Assembly (NCBI GenBank): GCA_905250125.1
Contig: CAJNOL010000146.1
Coordinates: 1 to 64,000 of the forward strand
Length of the DNA: 64,000 nucleotides
Source of the DNA: Rotaria sordida
Lineage: Eukaryota; Rotifera; Eurotatoria; Philodinida; Philodinidae
Direction of reading: 5' to 3'
Positions 13,193-25,361 of this stretch are shown here, one piece after another. Made by a program: the position numbers and the translations under genes. Position 1 is the stretch's first letter, and each line of letters begins with the position of its first letter. A model generated the notes under the pieces. It was not told where the DNA came from. It saw only the letters and a program-made list of their open reading frames with translations, and made no database searches.

Positions 13193-15775
13193 GTAATAAA
13201 ACGTGATACAAATCAGTAACTTTCTAGTACTTTTACAATCGAATGTGGTGTACAGTCAATGTAATAATAAACGTTGTCTACTGCATGGCTTCTTTCTGTA
13301 CGTTGACGACGCTGTCGATGATTGCCCTAAGTTTCATCGTTTTTTGTTTCTTCAATAAACAACCCTAGTTATAGAGAGAACATGCTAAACGCTGTCTATT
13401 GATTGTGCGAGTGTGTGGATGTCATCTTCTCCAGTTTGAGGTGAAGGTGAAGGAAAGAACCGCACCTATATCCACACCATATGTGTATTTGATATTGATT
13501 CACATTTCTCCCCAAGTTTTATATCACTGGATGATGTTTGATCTGTAAACTTTACCAATATCTATTCTTTCAAAGCTTATAATAAAATAAAACTTTTATC
13601 ATGATAGCATGAAAGCAACTAAATAGAAAATTCATATAATTAAGATCTTCATATACTAATATGGATTGTTCTGAAACTCGAATTATTTGACTTTAATTAA
13701 AAATTGAACGTGTAATGGCAGAATTACTTTTTAGAATTTTCATAGAAAACAAAAATATACTGAAAACTTGATGGATGATTTTTTTTCTGATTTTTATAAC
13801 TTTCTCTATAGCAGAAAATTTTCACTTACATAAAGATCAATAAATAGTTTTCTGCAAGTTTAGATAAACTGTACAATTTATTTGTTCTATCACATTAAAT
13901 AATCCTTTAAATAAGAAATAATCTAGAATCAGAATCATCATCATACGAAATTTCTGTTTTCAATAATATATGATGATTTGTATTACAAACATTTTCTTCT
14001 TGTTAAACTCTACCGTAATCCAACGTACAAAATAAGCAAACAAGTAATTGTGATGATTTTTGATAGAAGAAGTTCTTGTACAGATGGAATACCACTTTAT
14101 TAGAGTTCCTCTTATTATCAATTGTATCGTTTACATTCCGAACATATGCTTATTATATTTAAGTATATATCCTCAGAGTACAGCATATGTTCTGTCGGTT
14201 CATCAAAAAATTTTGTTTTATTTGTTTTTCTTTAGAGAAAGTAATCTGTCTTTCTGCACTAAATGATTATCGAAAAATGTGTCTTTAGTAAAGTTATTTT
14301 ACACATTTTCCGATAGCTCCGATTGGGGTGAAATTTTCAGAGATAACTCCTCTGAATGTGGCACACCTATTATTTATGTACAAATATTTCCGAATCGAGA
14401 TATAGATTTTTCAAAAAACCTTCGTTTGCTCGGAGTTTCACAGCTTTCTAGGATTCGTTCAGCTCAGAAGCACTTGCCGATAAAACTACCGCAGATTCAG
14501 AATCGGTGGGAGAAACTCTATCGAATATTTTATAGTTTGTGAGCTCTCCAAAATAAAAATTTTTAAATAAAAATTTAGAGATTTTCAGTGAAAAACAAAT
14601 TCTTTAAATTTCATTTTTTTTTCATCAGGTATTGTTTTCTAAGTAGTAGAAACGAATACTTTTATGGAAAAAACTGCGATTTTCACATAAAGTAAGTCAT
14701 GTCCATGTGCTTTATTTAAATTGTCCACTGTGTTGCGAGTGAAAAACATAATTTTAATGCTAGTGTAAAATAGCTCGAGAATGCTACATGAAATCAACAT
14801 CGATGATTCTTATTTGACCAGCAATGATATTTCGATTGCAGCAGCTAATTTACAAAAAGCCAATTATAAACAAGTACTTGATTTATGCATACAACAAAGC
14901 TTTGATAGTTACCAGATGATCTTGGCATCTTCTATTTGACCTTGCATATATGAAAACTATTATTGAAAACATAAAAACCATCAGAATTGCTACCAATTCG
15001 AAATGTAGTGTCAACAGTTTACAGAATAGATTTCGTACATGAGAAGAAAAATAATTGATAATAATTCTTACTATATTATTCAAACGAAGGCAGTATCTAT
15101 TATTATACTCTCACACCAACACATCCGAGTTTTATCTAAATTGAACAAGATATTCAATGTATCTCAACTCAATTCGAAAAAGGCCATGTTTAATTTTTAT
15201 TTAACACTAAGACAAATTATGAAGATGTGTTATATTGTGTTTTCGATTAAAATCCATTATTATGCAGAGCTGATAATCAAACAAAATATTATTCATCTAC
15301 AGTTCTATTTTGTAATATATTATTAAATGTTAACGCGAGTCGTACTGGCAGGAAGAAAAAATTGAAAGTTTTCAAATTATTCTTCCTTTCTATAGTATAT
15401 CATTTAGTGATTTTATTATTGATAAATAATTCTCACTGTGACTACAACGAATAGATCTCTATCTTGTTTATTGCTATAGGTGAACTTTTAACCAATGAGA
15501 AATTGTTTTAATAAATTACAATATAATTAATTTTATTTGAATAAAAATTTGCACGAAATTTATATTTAATATCAATAAAGTCATGTAAAAACATTAAAAT
15601 GTTTAAAAAAAATATCATTTCTTTGAATCCTTCTCAATTTCAACAATCCATAAAATGCTATAATGTCGGACCAATGAAATTTTTGGAAAAATTCTGTGCT
15701 ACGACCCTATTCAAACTTACGAAATCGGTGCTTTTCGAGAAAAAACATATAACAGATTCATCATATTGAAAAAAA
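13193..15775. other. Intergenic region, no supported gene
   Basis: AT-rich spacer between the ART remnant and eL19. The longest open stretch (14279-14542) has no recognisable domain and no coding-like codon pattern. Near 13416-13490 a short imperfect palindrome (gtgtggatgtcatc ... tatccacac) lies upstream of the ART remnant. Nothing else was identified. Confidence 0.4.
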
Positions 15776-16975
15776 ATGAGGTAGAAAATTAAGATAAAAA
15801 TTCATACGATAAATTTGATTCATTTTTATTTTTACTTACATTAGTTCGCTCCGAGTACAAAAGCGGCTCGCTTCATCAATCTTACGTTGTGGTAATAAGA
15901 AAATCTGGCTTGATCCAAATGAAGCCAATGAAATTGCAAATGCCAACACTCGTAAGTTCTTTTTTTCACAAAATTCTTCCTTTATGACCCTTCAACAATC
16001 ATCGATCTTTGATGTAAAAACTTTTGTTTTATTACCCATATAACATTGATCGATACACGGGAAGGGAAAATTATAAATTTTTCAGTTGTATTTGTCTTAT
16101 TCGTTTGTTGATTTTCATTTATTTAATCGACAATAAACAAATAAATTGAACAAGAATTATTATTGGCTAATACTAATAATTTTATTTTTTTTCTCATTAT
16201 TTAGGCCAAAGTGTACGTAAATTAATTAAAGATGGTTTAATTATCAAAAAACCAGTGGCAGTACATTCACGTTTTCGTACACGTAAAAATAATGAAGCTC
16301 GTCGTAAAGGTCGACATATGGGTCATGGTAAACGAAAAGGTACTGCCAATGCACGTATGCCAACTAAGGTTAGTTAAACATTCGTTTGTTTTCACTTCAA
16401 TCTATTACTTATTTTAAATTCAGATCCTTTGGATTCGTCGTATGCGTGTTTTACGTCGTTTATTGAAAAAATATCGTGCAGCTAAAAAAATTGATCGTCA
16501 TTTGTAAGTTATTTATTGCATAGAATAAATAAATTAATGAAATTATTTTGTTTTTTATTTTAGATATCATGAACTTTATTTGAAATGCAAGGGTAATGTT
16601 TTTAAAAATAAACGTGTATTAATGGAATTTATTCATAAGAAGAAAGCTGAAGTACAACGTACGAAAATGCTTTCTGATCAAGCTGTTGCTCGTCGTGAAC
16701 GTACAAAAGAAAAACGTACTCGACGTGAACAACGTATTCTTCAAAAACGTACTGAACTTTTGGGTAAACAACAAGAAGATGACGATACAAATGTAGCTCT
16801 TCAACAAGTTATTCAACAACAAGCTCAAACACCTGTTGTAGCACCAGCATCACAATCACAACAACAACAACAACAAGCACCATCAAAAACAGGTGCCAAA
16901 CAAGAGAAGAAACAACAACAACAGCAACAGCAAACCCAAGTACAACCTCAAAAAACACAACCAAAAAAGAAATAA
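15776..16975 (+). CDS. RPL19: 60S ribosomal protein eL19 with Q-rich tail
   Basis: Structural protein of the large ribosomal subunit with a long C-terminal helix that bridges to the small subunit. Exons: 15776-15780 (ATG plus two bases), 15845-15951, 16205-16368, 16424-16503, 16564-16975; 255 residues. The five-base first coding exon gives [18 protein letters not shown], matching the canonical start, and is the only ATG in the right phase. Conserved blocks are [53 protein letters not shown] and [20 protein letters not shown]. Human eL19 has 196 residues; the extra ~60 here are a C-terminal extension rich in Gln, Ala, Pro and Lys, ending PKKK. The expected family fold ends before this tail. 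Identification is certain; the five-base exon is well supported by phase. Confidence 0.97.
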
Positions 16976-17739
16976 AATATTTTATTTAAAAAAAAAAGAC
17001 GAGTATTGGACATAAACAACATTCATTGTGTCTTTTATTTTGTTTTTTTTCATCGTTAACGATGATTTTTTTTCTTTGCTTTGCCGTTTTTCTCCATATC
17101 ATCAATAAATAAAAACAAGCAGCCACATACATAAAATAAGAAATAAAAACATATAATTTTATCTTTATAAAATGTTGATGAACTTTCAAATGTTCGTTTT
17201 ACAAGTAATACTCAATATAATATTACAAAATAGTGCAAGTTAAGGAATTGAACAATTCTGTAGGTTTTTCAGTTGTAATTTATTTTTGAGTGTGATCTAT
17301 TTATTATAATGTAATAAAAAGAAAATTCGATTAAAAATATATACATAAAATTAATAAAGAGTTGAATTGTGATCATGTCCTTATTATTAATAATCATCAT
17401 ACAAACTCATAAGCACCAGACATGTCTTCATGATATGATACTATCAGTCAAAAAGTGAATACGTGCTACAACGATTACATATCACAGATATACTTTTGGC
17501 TCTATAAATTTTATAGTTGTCATTTGAATAAGTTTAAGTAAAAAAAAAAACAAGTAAAACAAAAATCATGTGTTACTATATAGAGGAAAGACTTCATTAG
17601 GAAGTCTCTCCTGCGTTCCAGCAAAAGAGCTTGCGTTATTATCGATTATTATTTTTACTATAAACATTTTATTAAATGTTGTTTTATCGAAAATGCGTTT
17701 GTTTTTATTTTCTTATTGTGTAATGAGTCACCTAGTCGT
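16976..17739. other. eL19 3' region and spacer
   Basis: Contains AATAAA-like hexamers near 17105 and 16971 that could serve eL19. The open frame at 17570-17758 has no recognisable domain. Nothing else seen. Confidence 0.4.
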
Positions 17740-18515
17740 CATGCCAATCGATATTTAATTCCATTGCACCGAAGATCAAGTTCTTCTAATCTCTTTACTA
17801 ATAACAAAGGTAAATAAGAGATAATTCAAGAGAAAATTTGTCTCATTTTATTAATTTGTATAGTATCAATTAGCTATTGTGTACCTTTCGAACTAATCTC
17901 ATTCGATTGAAGATGGCGAATCAGAAGTGCCTATGTAATATAACAAGAATGAATATGAGACTGATCAATAGAAGACTTCATTCACTATAATAATTATTCT
18001 TGCATCAATAAGATATTGTATACCTTCAGAACCAATATTACTGTTATCAAGGAAAAGCTTGGCTAAATATCTATGTTATTGAATGCCAAGAATGGGTGGG
18101 ATACGAATAAATAGAGAATTAATCTTATTGTAATTTATGAGCTAAATATTGTGCTTTCTGGATAGCGATTCTGGTTTTTTTTGTAAGACTTAGCATCTTG
18201 AGTGTCTGTGAAGAATGAATGATACAGTTAAATACCAAAAAAAAAATTTGGTAGAAAAGTTATCTTACTCTATTCGTTTGTAATACATTTGCTAGATATT
18301 GTGCTTCTTCAGAATTAATTTTTATTCCTTGTTTATTGAAACTACTACGTTCATGATTCAGTGTCTGTGTTAAATGATTAAACAGGAACATGACATAGAT
18401 GAATAGAACGTAGACTTTACACTTTTATTATTTAATACATTTATTAAACATTTTACATCATCAGAACTGATTTTACTTCTTCCAAGATTCACCATGAGAA
18501 GTATCTATGTGTCTT
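17740..18515 (-). pseudogene. Decayed leucine-rich-repeat (RNI/NLRC3-like) gene, one repeat per exon
   Basis: Reading the minus strand, five or six short blocks separated by 40-80 bases each resemble one ribonuclease-inhibitor-type LRR of about 28 residues. They include NLGRSKISSDDVKCLINVLN (about 18505-18425), GIKINSEEAQYLANVLQTN (about 18345-18278), TLKMLSL...IAIQKAQYLAHKLQ (about 18205-18130), LDNSNIGSEGIQYLIDA (about 18055-18000), NEISSKGTQ.LIDTIQ (about 17925-17870) and RLEELDLRCNGI (about 17795-17755). The consensus resembles NxIGxEGAQYLAxALxxN of NLRC3-like proteins. Individual repeats carry stops and frame changes and several splice sites are not intact, so this is a pseudogene or very degenerate tail of a gene. 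No NACHT or start exon was found upstream. Confidence 0.6.
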
Positions 18516-19671
18516 AATTATAGATAGTCATTCGAACTTTTATTTGCTACATTATCCATTCGAAAAAGTTCAATATGATGATAAATGTCTAAGTGAAAAT
18601 GTTAAATAAATATCATAGGTATTGCTTAAGTTTAATTTTCATATCGTAATTTCAATAATAATTATGCAGAAGGTTAGCACATGTTTGCTGATAAATAGTC
18701 AATTAAAATATAATAAAGATTAGAATATATTCTTTCAAACACCATCGAATTCGATACAAAAAGTCAACATGAATGATTTTACTGTACTAATCTATATGAA
18801 ATGAAAATTTTTCTAGAGTTAAGTTTTTGAGTGTGATTTCTCTTAAGAATTGTTAATTGTCTTCATTTCCATTAAGGAAAATCATGAGCTACTATGAGAT
18901 CTTTTCTTATGCAGTAATATAGCGAATTTTAGTAATTGATGATAATACATTATACGAATTAATTTTAAACAAAAAGAAATGAGTAGTGTCTGATGAAATA
19001 GAAGATAATTTGAATAATAATAGGAATTGAAAATTTAAATGAAGATGAAATTTACTTGCTATCTAAAATAGTTATCAACGATTGTATTCCATTATAAGCA
19101 AATATTGTGAAGTGAAAAAAAATCTGTTGATTCATTGAAAGTGTTAACAATACAATAGACAAGTTCAACTGTTAATTTAATGATGAATAAAGACTTTTTT
19201 TGTTAGACATTGATTTTATTTTTTATGATACAAAGCCTCTATAAACAACGTGCAATAAAATGTTCTTATAATTGTGTAATAACATGTTTGTCCAACGAAT
19301 TACGCAAGTCTAACGATGGTAATGATGAAATTTAGTTAAAATGAAACGTCACACATTTTTTTACTTGAATTTTTCTGATCTATCAGCAATCAATTCATTA
19401 GTTGTATATAATCGATAGATCAAGATTCCGTAAATTATTACTAAAGTCCTAGATCGAAAAATTTCACTCTTCATTCACATACAACTATAACCATAAGATA
19501 TGTTTGCATTTTCATGTGATCATGACATGTGTTGCTGATTTCATTTTTGATGCTATCAAATTCTCTCAATTCCAATTACAACAAGTAAGATAAGAATCAT
19601 CATTAAGAAACGCAAATATTGTCTTATCTCGTCAGTCGTGCATACATTTCATACAGAGAACTCTCGAACTA
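18516..19671. other. Intergenic spacer
   Basis: AT-rich, with no LRR exon, open frame or repeat I can support. The last hundred bases form the promoter of the secreted-protein gene. Confidence 0.4.
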
Positions 19672-19677
19672 TATAAA
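19672..19677 (+). promoter_or_regulatory. TATA box of secreted-protein gene
   Basis: TATAAA in the context actatataaagaaa lies 34 bases before the ATG at 19711. Transcription about 30 bases downstream would leave a 5' UTR of only a few bases, unless a leader is trans-spliced. It is the clearest core promoter in the window. Confidence 0.6.
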
Positions 19678-19710
19678 GAAAAGAAATATTCTTATTCACG
19701 TCATTCAACG

Positions 19711-20383
19711 ATGAAGTCAATTAATATTGTATCATTATTTCTTGTTATTTGTGTTTTCTGTACTGAAGGTTTACTTTTACCTAAAAAAGATGGTACATCT
19801 GCACAGGCTAAAGCACCTAAGAAAGGTAATTTATAATTCTACGTAATTCATTCATTCATCGTATTTCATTTATTTATTTAGAAAAATGTATGATTGTTAA
19901 AGGTAAAGGAAAAAATCTTGTCGGTGATATTATTCATATACACAAAGATTTTGCTCCAACATTAAAAACTATCGATAATATTGCTAAACAATGCAATATT
20001 AAATTAGCTATTAAAGGTTCCTATGAATCAGTAGTAGATCCATCAAAAACATTAAAATTTACTGCAGCTAATGCTGGTAGACAACTTAAATTTATTATTA
20101 TGGATAAAACTGGAAAAAAATTAGTTTGTAATCAAATTTGTCTTGCTAGTAAGATTAATTATGACTTGAAAAAGAATATATTATACTTATATGTTCTATA
20201 TTTGTAGAAGAAGGTGAACAAGTTCCGGAAGTCAAATGTCTTGTTATTGGTTTACGTAAACAAAATTTAATTTATGCACCTGGTGGTGCTGCAGGTATTG
20301 TTAATGATGGATCTGATGCAAAAGTTGGTTTTACCGATACTGCTCGAAGTATTCAAGTAGCATGTAAAGGTGTCAAACTTTAA
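19711..20383 (+). CDS. Small secreted protein, possible M15-peptidase-like relic fold
   Basis: Three exons (19711-19825, 19882-20148, 20208-20383) encode 185 residues. The N-terminus MKSINIVSLFLVICVFCTEG is a good signal peptide, followed by a short Lys/Ala-rich stretch and then a domain starting KCMIVKGKGKNLVGDIIHIH. The order DFAPTLKTIDNIAKQCNIKL, a SYES segment, AGRQLKFIIMD and a late cysteine-bearing block faintly recalls D-Ala-D-Ala carboxypeptidase-like (M15) secreted domains. The His and Asp metal ligands expected there (SxHxxGxAxD type) are not present, so if related it would be catalytically dead. Cysteines are few and spaced as if forming two or three disulfides. Short 5' leader and strong TATA suggest high expression. 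The family is not truly recognised; the M15 link is a guess. Confidence 0.7.
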
Positions 20384-20449
20384 TATAAATGACTTATTAA
20401 AAATAACAAATAATTCTTCTTTAAACTTTTTCTGTATTAGATTAAAACA

Positions 20450-20455
20450 AATAAA
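20450..20455 (+). terminator. Poly(A) signal of secreted-protein gene
   Basis: AATAAA 67 bases after the stop codon, in the expected range for a 3' UTR. Confidence 0.55.
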
Positions 20456-22326
20456 AGATAAATTTTATAATTGAAATAAATATTCAATACGAAAAAGTTC
20501 TTCTTTTTAATTCATTAAACTGAATTTCATATGTTTATAATGTATCAAGATAAATGTTGAGATTTTATTTGTTTTATTAGATTACTTTAATAAGAGCAAA
20601 GCATTTAAACGAAAACTATCGTTATTTTTGCTTGTGTTGAATCTGCGATCGTACTATAAAAGTATTTATTTATCGACTATCCCCATATAGACACAAATTG
20701 AATAACCTCGAAGTGATTTATGATTCATCCTTCATTATCACTAATCATCATTTTGAAAATGAATTCTTAGATAATTTTCATATTTACTCTTAAAAGTCGA
20801 ATGTTCCTTTCAAGTACAATTGCAACAATTGCTATTGTAGACTTAATAAAACTTTATATACAAACATCAGTAGATTCCCAGACTAAGATGATCTTATAAA
20901 TCATAAAGTAAAAATCAAATCCCTCTTATGTGAATATCAAATGGTACAGCAGAGTTTTTAAAAAATCGTTTCTTACTCTAAAGACTTTGTTTACTCATAA
21001 TTTTTTTTGTTTGTTTTTATGTGATATCACTTAGTACAACGTCAAGCTACCTGATGAAATGGTTCGGTAATTTTTTAAACGATCTATTGGCTCATTGCAA
21101 AATTATTAAGAAAATGTCTCTTAAAATAAACATTCAGTCATAACGACTTGAAATATTCTACCAATGCATAAATAATGAAAAAGCTATTTGAAGTATTTTG
21201 TGGGCTATTTTAAGTTCTTTTAAAGACTATCGCGCGATAAGGTCAGAAGACGACGGCACGAATCCCGGCAATTGTCAAAACCTTCCGCTTGTGATTGAGT
21301 TACACTCCAATTCAGAACACTTCATGACAGTCCTGATTCTATTCCCAAAGATCATTCAGTAGTCAGTTCGTCAGTGAGCTAAGGCCATTAGCAAAATCAT
21401 GATATGATCCTTTTGTCCTCCATCAGATGGATCTTACGACACTTGAGTGGACTCACAGAGTACTGTTGTAATGAAATGGACAATGCAGACGTGTTAAAAA
21501 ATTACAAATATTTTATTCGTTTGGTTCTTAGTGTTATATGGAATCAATTTTCTCAAATAAATTAAGAAAAGTGAGACATTCATGCTGTTAAGACTGGATA
21601 TCCCTTCCAAGGAACATTCTATGTCTGTAGAAGAAGAAAAATTTATCTTTTTTTAACTATAATATGATCATACTTCAATGTCCTGAAGCTCTATTTTAGT
21701 GATCTATTTTTTTTCTCATCCTCCGAAAATCACTCTCGGCTCTTAAGGGTTAAGTGATTAATAATATAGATAATGACTTTTGTCTGTATATTATTTTTAT
21801 TGATTTAACTGAAAAAAACATTTTTGCTTTGTTCTGTCAAAGCATGAAAAATAACTCCATATAAGCAAATTTTTGTGTGATTTTCCTTAAGACATTAATA
21901 CATGTCATATATGTGTAAGTAAAGAGAGACAGAATATCCTGACCTTCTAACGTTTTTATTAAGATGGCTGAACAAATTCATTTATATATTATTATTGTAC
22001 ATATAAGTAAAGCAACAGCACAAGCCTTATACAAACAATTCTTGTTCTTCTCATTTTCAATGAACCACATCTATAATGTCTCGAAAGACAAAAAAGAAAA
22101 TTAATAATCCAACATAATGCAAACATATATGAACAAAACATTATCGACAGTTACAATATTTTGAATTCACATTAATGTAGATTGACACAGTCTCTATTAA
22201 AGGAAAAACCGAAGTAAATATTTTTTTTCTCAACAAGTAGTGTGAGAAAAGTTCATTCAATGAAAGTATTAACAATTGTGTAGTCAAAACAAACATATCG
22301 GATATTGTCATGATTAAAATGTATCT
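20456..22326. other. Intergenic spacer
   Basis: Mostly AT-rich with a less AT-rich patch at about 21220-21480 (actatcgcgcgataagg; ggcacgaatcccggcaat). That patch differs in composition from its surroundings, but I could not tie it to a family. No gene was found. Confidence 0.4.
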
Positions 22327-23013
22327 ACTACTATCGGCGCCAGAATTCAAGGCAGTCGGTTGCTTTTCGAATAACTCTTGATAGGAACAAGATAGAGACC
22401 TGCGGTTTTCAACATTTGATAGCCAAGACCCAAGAGCATATTTTTATAAGCAAAACCTTTTCTGAGAAAAAGTCCGAAGTTTGGTTTTCCAGAGGATCTT
22501 TGAAAAACCACGCTGGCGTTTTGAAAATTGTCATAGAAGTCTATTGATTTTTTTATATATTCGGAATCAGCATGAAAAACTGCGTTGACTCATATATTTT
22601 TCTAGTCTTTTAACAAAGTTTTTTTTTCGCCGAAAAATTCGTCCTTCGTCATCTTTTCACTGAATTCATTTATTGATGTGGTCCTGAGGATGACTAGAGG
22701 TAAATTTTCGACGAAAACAAAATTCGTTAACAGACTAGAAAAATACATGAGTCGACACAGTTTTTCATGCTGATTCCGAATATGTAAAAATATCAATAGA
22801 CTTCTATGACAATTTTCAAAACACCAGCGTGGTTTTTCAAAGATCCTCTGAAAAACCAAACTTCGGACTTTTTTTCAGAAAAGTTTTTGCTTATAAAAAT
22901 ATGCTCTTGGGTCTTGGCTATCAAACGGTGACAACCGCAGGTCTCTATCTTGTTCCTATCAAGAGTTATTCAAAAAGCAACCGACTGCCTTGAATTCTGG
23001 CGCCGATAGTAGT
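22327..23013. mobile_element. Fold-back element A, near-perfect 687-bp palindrome
   Basis: Left arm starts actactatcggcgcc (22327) and the right arm ends ggcgccgatagtagt (23013). The two arms of about 330 bases match almost base for base by eye, with only scattered differences and a small unpaired centre near 22670. No protein is encoded; open frames inside are by-products of the palindrome. The arms carry the block GAATAACTCTTGATAGGA that recurs at 44640-44700 and in the 51.6-kb element. A target-site duplication was not convincing. This is a non-autonomous MITE/fold-back element, and the high arm identity suggests a young copy or gene conversion between arms. Confidence 0.9.
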
Positions 23014-24929
23014 TTCAAACAATATAATGGATATTCAATTGACTATCTTAAAAAACTACCTGAATTCCATTTTTGATCCATCTAATGTATGTCGAAAATG
23101 TTATTAAAAAACTAAACAAAAACATTTTTCTTTAAATAAAGAATGTTCACAAACTAATTCTATATATAATAAAAACAGAATTTTAATAATATATGATAGA
23201 TTTCATTTGATCACTATTCATAACTTATAAAGATTTATCCACCGATTCGTTCTTAATTGTCAATCATCTTCTTCGAACGAACAACCTTGTCGAGAATTAC
23301 AGTTAACGAATGAAAGCACAACTTTCTACGCATTCTCATATATATATATATATCAATTTATTAAAATACTACGGAATGAATATGAGCATCAATATCATGT
23401 TGCTGAAGAAAGTTAAATTCATTTACGATGACGCAAGAGGATTTATGATGAAACTGATATTAAACTTGCCTTATTCTATGATGAACACAAAAAACAACAA
23501 ACTGAACGATGTTCAATTACCAATAAAATTCGATCGAACTGTGAAGACACGATTATTAAAGAAAAATAATAGTAGATTTTAATGCTGTCTAATTCTTAAT
23601 TCTGCTGTTTAATTACCAACAAATAAATCGTTATGATGCCAAAACATTGTTTTTTTAACTAGACTTCTTCGTTGATAATAATTTAGGGACGAGTTAACAA
23701 TTAATTAAGAACGACCCATCTATGCAGGGAACAAACTAGGAGGATCTCAATATAAACATCATTTGTTGTTGATACACATGAGTTGCATATACATATACTT
23801 ACAATTCATTAATTATACAATGCTCAATTTATAAAACTATTCAAATGTGTCAATCAAGTATGTGTTATATGTTCATCAAAAATAAATAAAATTATATGAA
23901 ATAGAAAAATAATGAATAACAAATATTATGTAAAATAGTATTCAAACAGATCTCATTGTTTTGTTATTTATTCGTACACGTATCAATCTATGTACTTATA
24001 TTCATGGATGTTATATCTCTGTCTAATATCAAAACAAAGAATAACAAAATAAAGGTTACAAGAAAAAAAGACATTTGAATGGTAGTAATAAATATTTCAT
24101 CGACAACTTCATTATCATCATCATCAATACTAGACCTTTTGATCATGTTGAAGTTATGCTAATGATAGTAATAAAGATGAAACAATCAAATGGAATGTTT
24201 TTTTTTTGTTTTTATTTATTCCATTAAAAAAACTTTATATCTTGTTCTTCGTTTCTTTTTCTAATACTTCGTTTTCTTTTGCCATCATCACTACCACCAA
24301 AATATATACATATTATTATTCGAGCAAAACAAAGATACATGTGTAGATGAAAAGAAAGGTATTTATTTTATTCTTTATTCTTTTAAAAAGAGAAAAGACA
24401 AGATCCACATATAGCCAATAGCTATTTCAATTTCATTTATTCTACAGTAAAAAATAAATATCGAAGATATTTTATAGCGCAATATGGGTTTTCTTCCTTC
24501 TAAGGTAACTATTTTTCGTTAAAATATTTCAAAAAAATATGAAGAGAAAAAATGAAGAAGAAAATTCAAATAGCAAATTGTCGACATGACAGAATAATTT
24601 ATAGTGAATATTACTCACATGAAGGAAAAATGATAGAAGAAGATTATTAGAGTGTGTTTGTTCACCATTTCTTAGTTTGCTTTTCGGATAAAAGGATTCA
24701 CGATACTATATGTTTATAATAATGAATTTGAATTATGAATGTAGATAGATAATGAACTAGATTTTCTATGATCTATATGATTCATCATTCGTTTTTTGAA
24801 CTCGATATTTATTTCAAAGTCGAGTTTTAGGGTCAACCACGATGAGGAGATAAAAAAGAGAAGATAAAAACTTCCTAACTTTAAAAGTATCACTTTTATC
24901 GCTAATCAATAAATTCAACAACTGAACGT
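23014..24929. other. Intergenic spacer
   Basis: AT-rich with a (TA)n stretch at about 23338-23352. An open frame at 23310-23582 has no recognisable domain. Around 23455-23570 another frame reads DIKLALFYDEHKKQQTERC but lacks splice context, so no gene is called. Confidence 0.35.
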
Positions 24930-25355
24930 AATGTCCAACTTAAAAAAGTCACCATTTTTAATATTCCGTCTACATATATGGTCCTACTACTAAGAATATG
25001 ATACTGTAGGCAACAAATTGTCATAAAACTCTATATATCGTCACAGAAACTATAAATGTAGACAGTTTTCAAAAAACCGTTGACATGTCTAAGGTTGTCA
25101 TGGCATGGGCTCTATAGTGAAAAAATCATGATTTTTGGTTTCTTGGTGATGTTCTCTGCATTTTTTGTCGAAACATCATCATTTTTGATTACCTAACTCT
25201 ACATTTATAGTGTTCACTGTTAAATACACAGTAGTATGATTATTTGTTGCTTAAGTTCGTCTAATTTTATCCTTAGAGGGTAAATATAGAATTTTAAAGT
25301 CATAAATGTAAAAGAGAGATAAAAAATGGTGAGGTTTTTTTCTAGCTGGACATTC
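24930..25355. mobile_element. Fold-back element B beside decayed PDZ exon
   Basis: Imperfect inverted repeat of about 426 bases. The left arm opens aatgtccaacttaaaaaag and the right arm closes with the complement (ctagctggacatt). Inner blocks such as ctataaatgtagac (left) and ctacatttatag (right) also pair. It ends only a few bases before coding-like PDZ sequence begins at about 25362. It is therefore a candidate for having cut the 5' end off that gene. Confidence 0.6.
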
Positions 25356-25361
25356 CTCATA

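Noticed and set aside
14279-14542. Open frame of 87 codons on the plus strand
   Set aside because: No domain, no splice context and composition like the surrounding non-coding repeat fields.
22602-22859. Open frames inside the 687-bp palindrome
   Set aside because: They are by-products of the inverted repeat and lack homology or start context.
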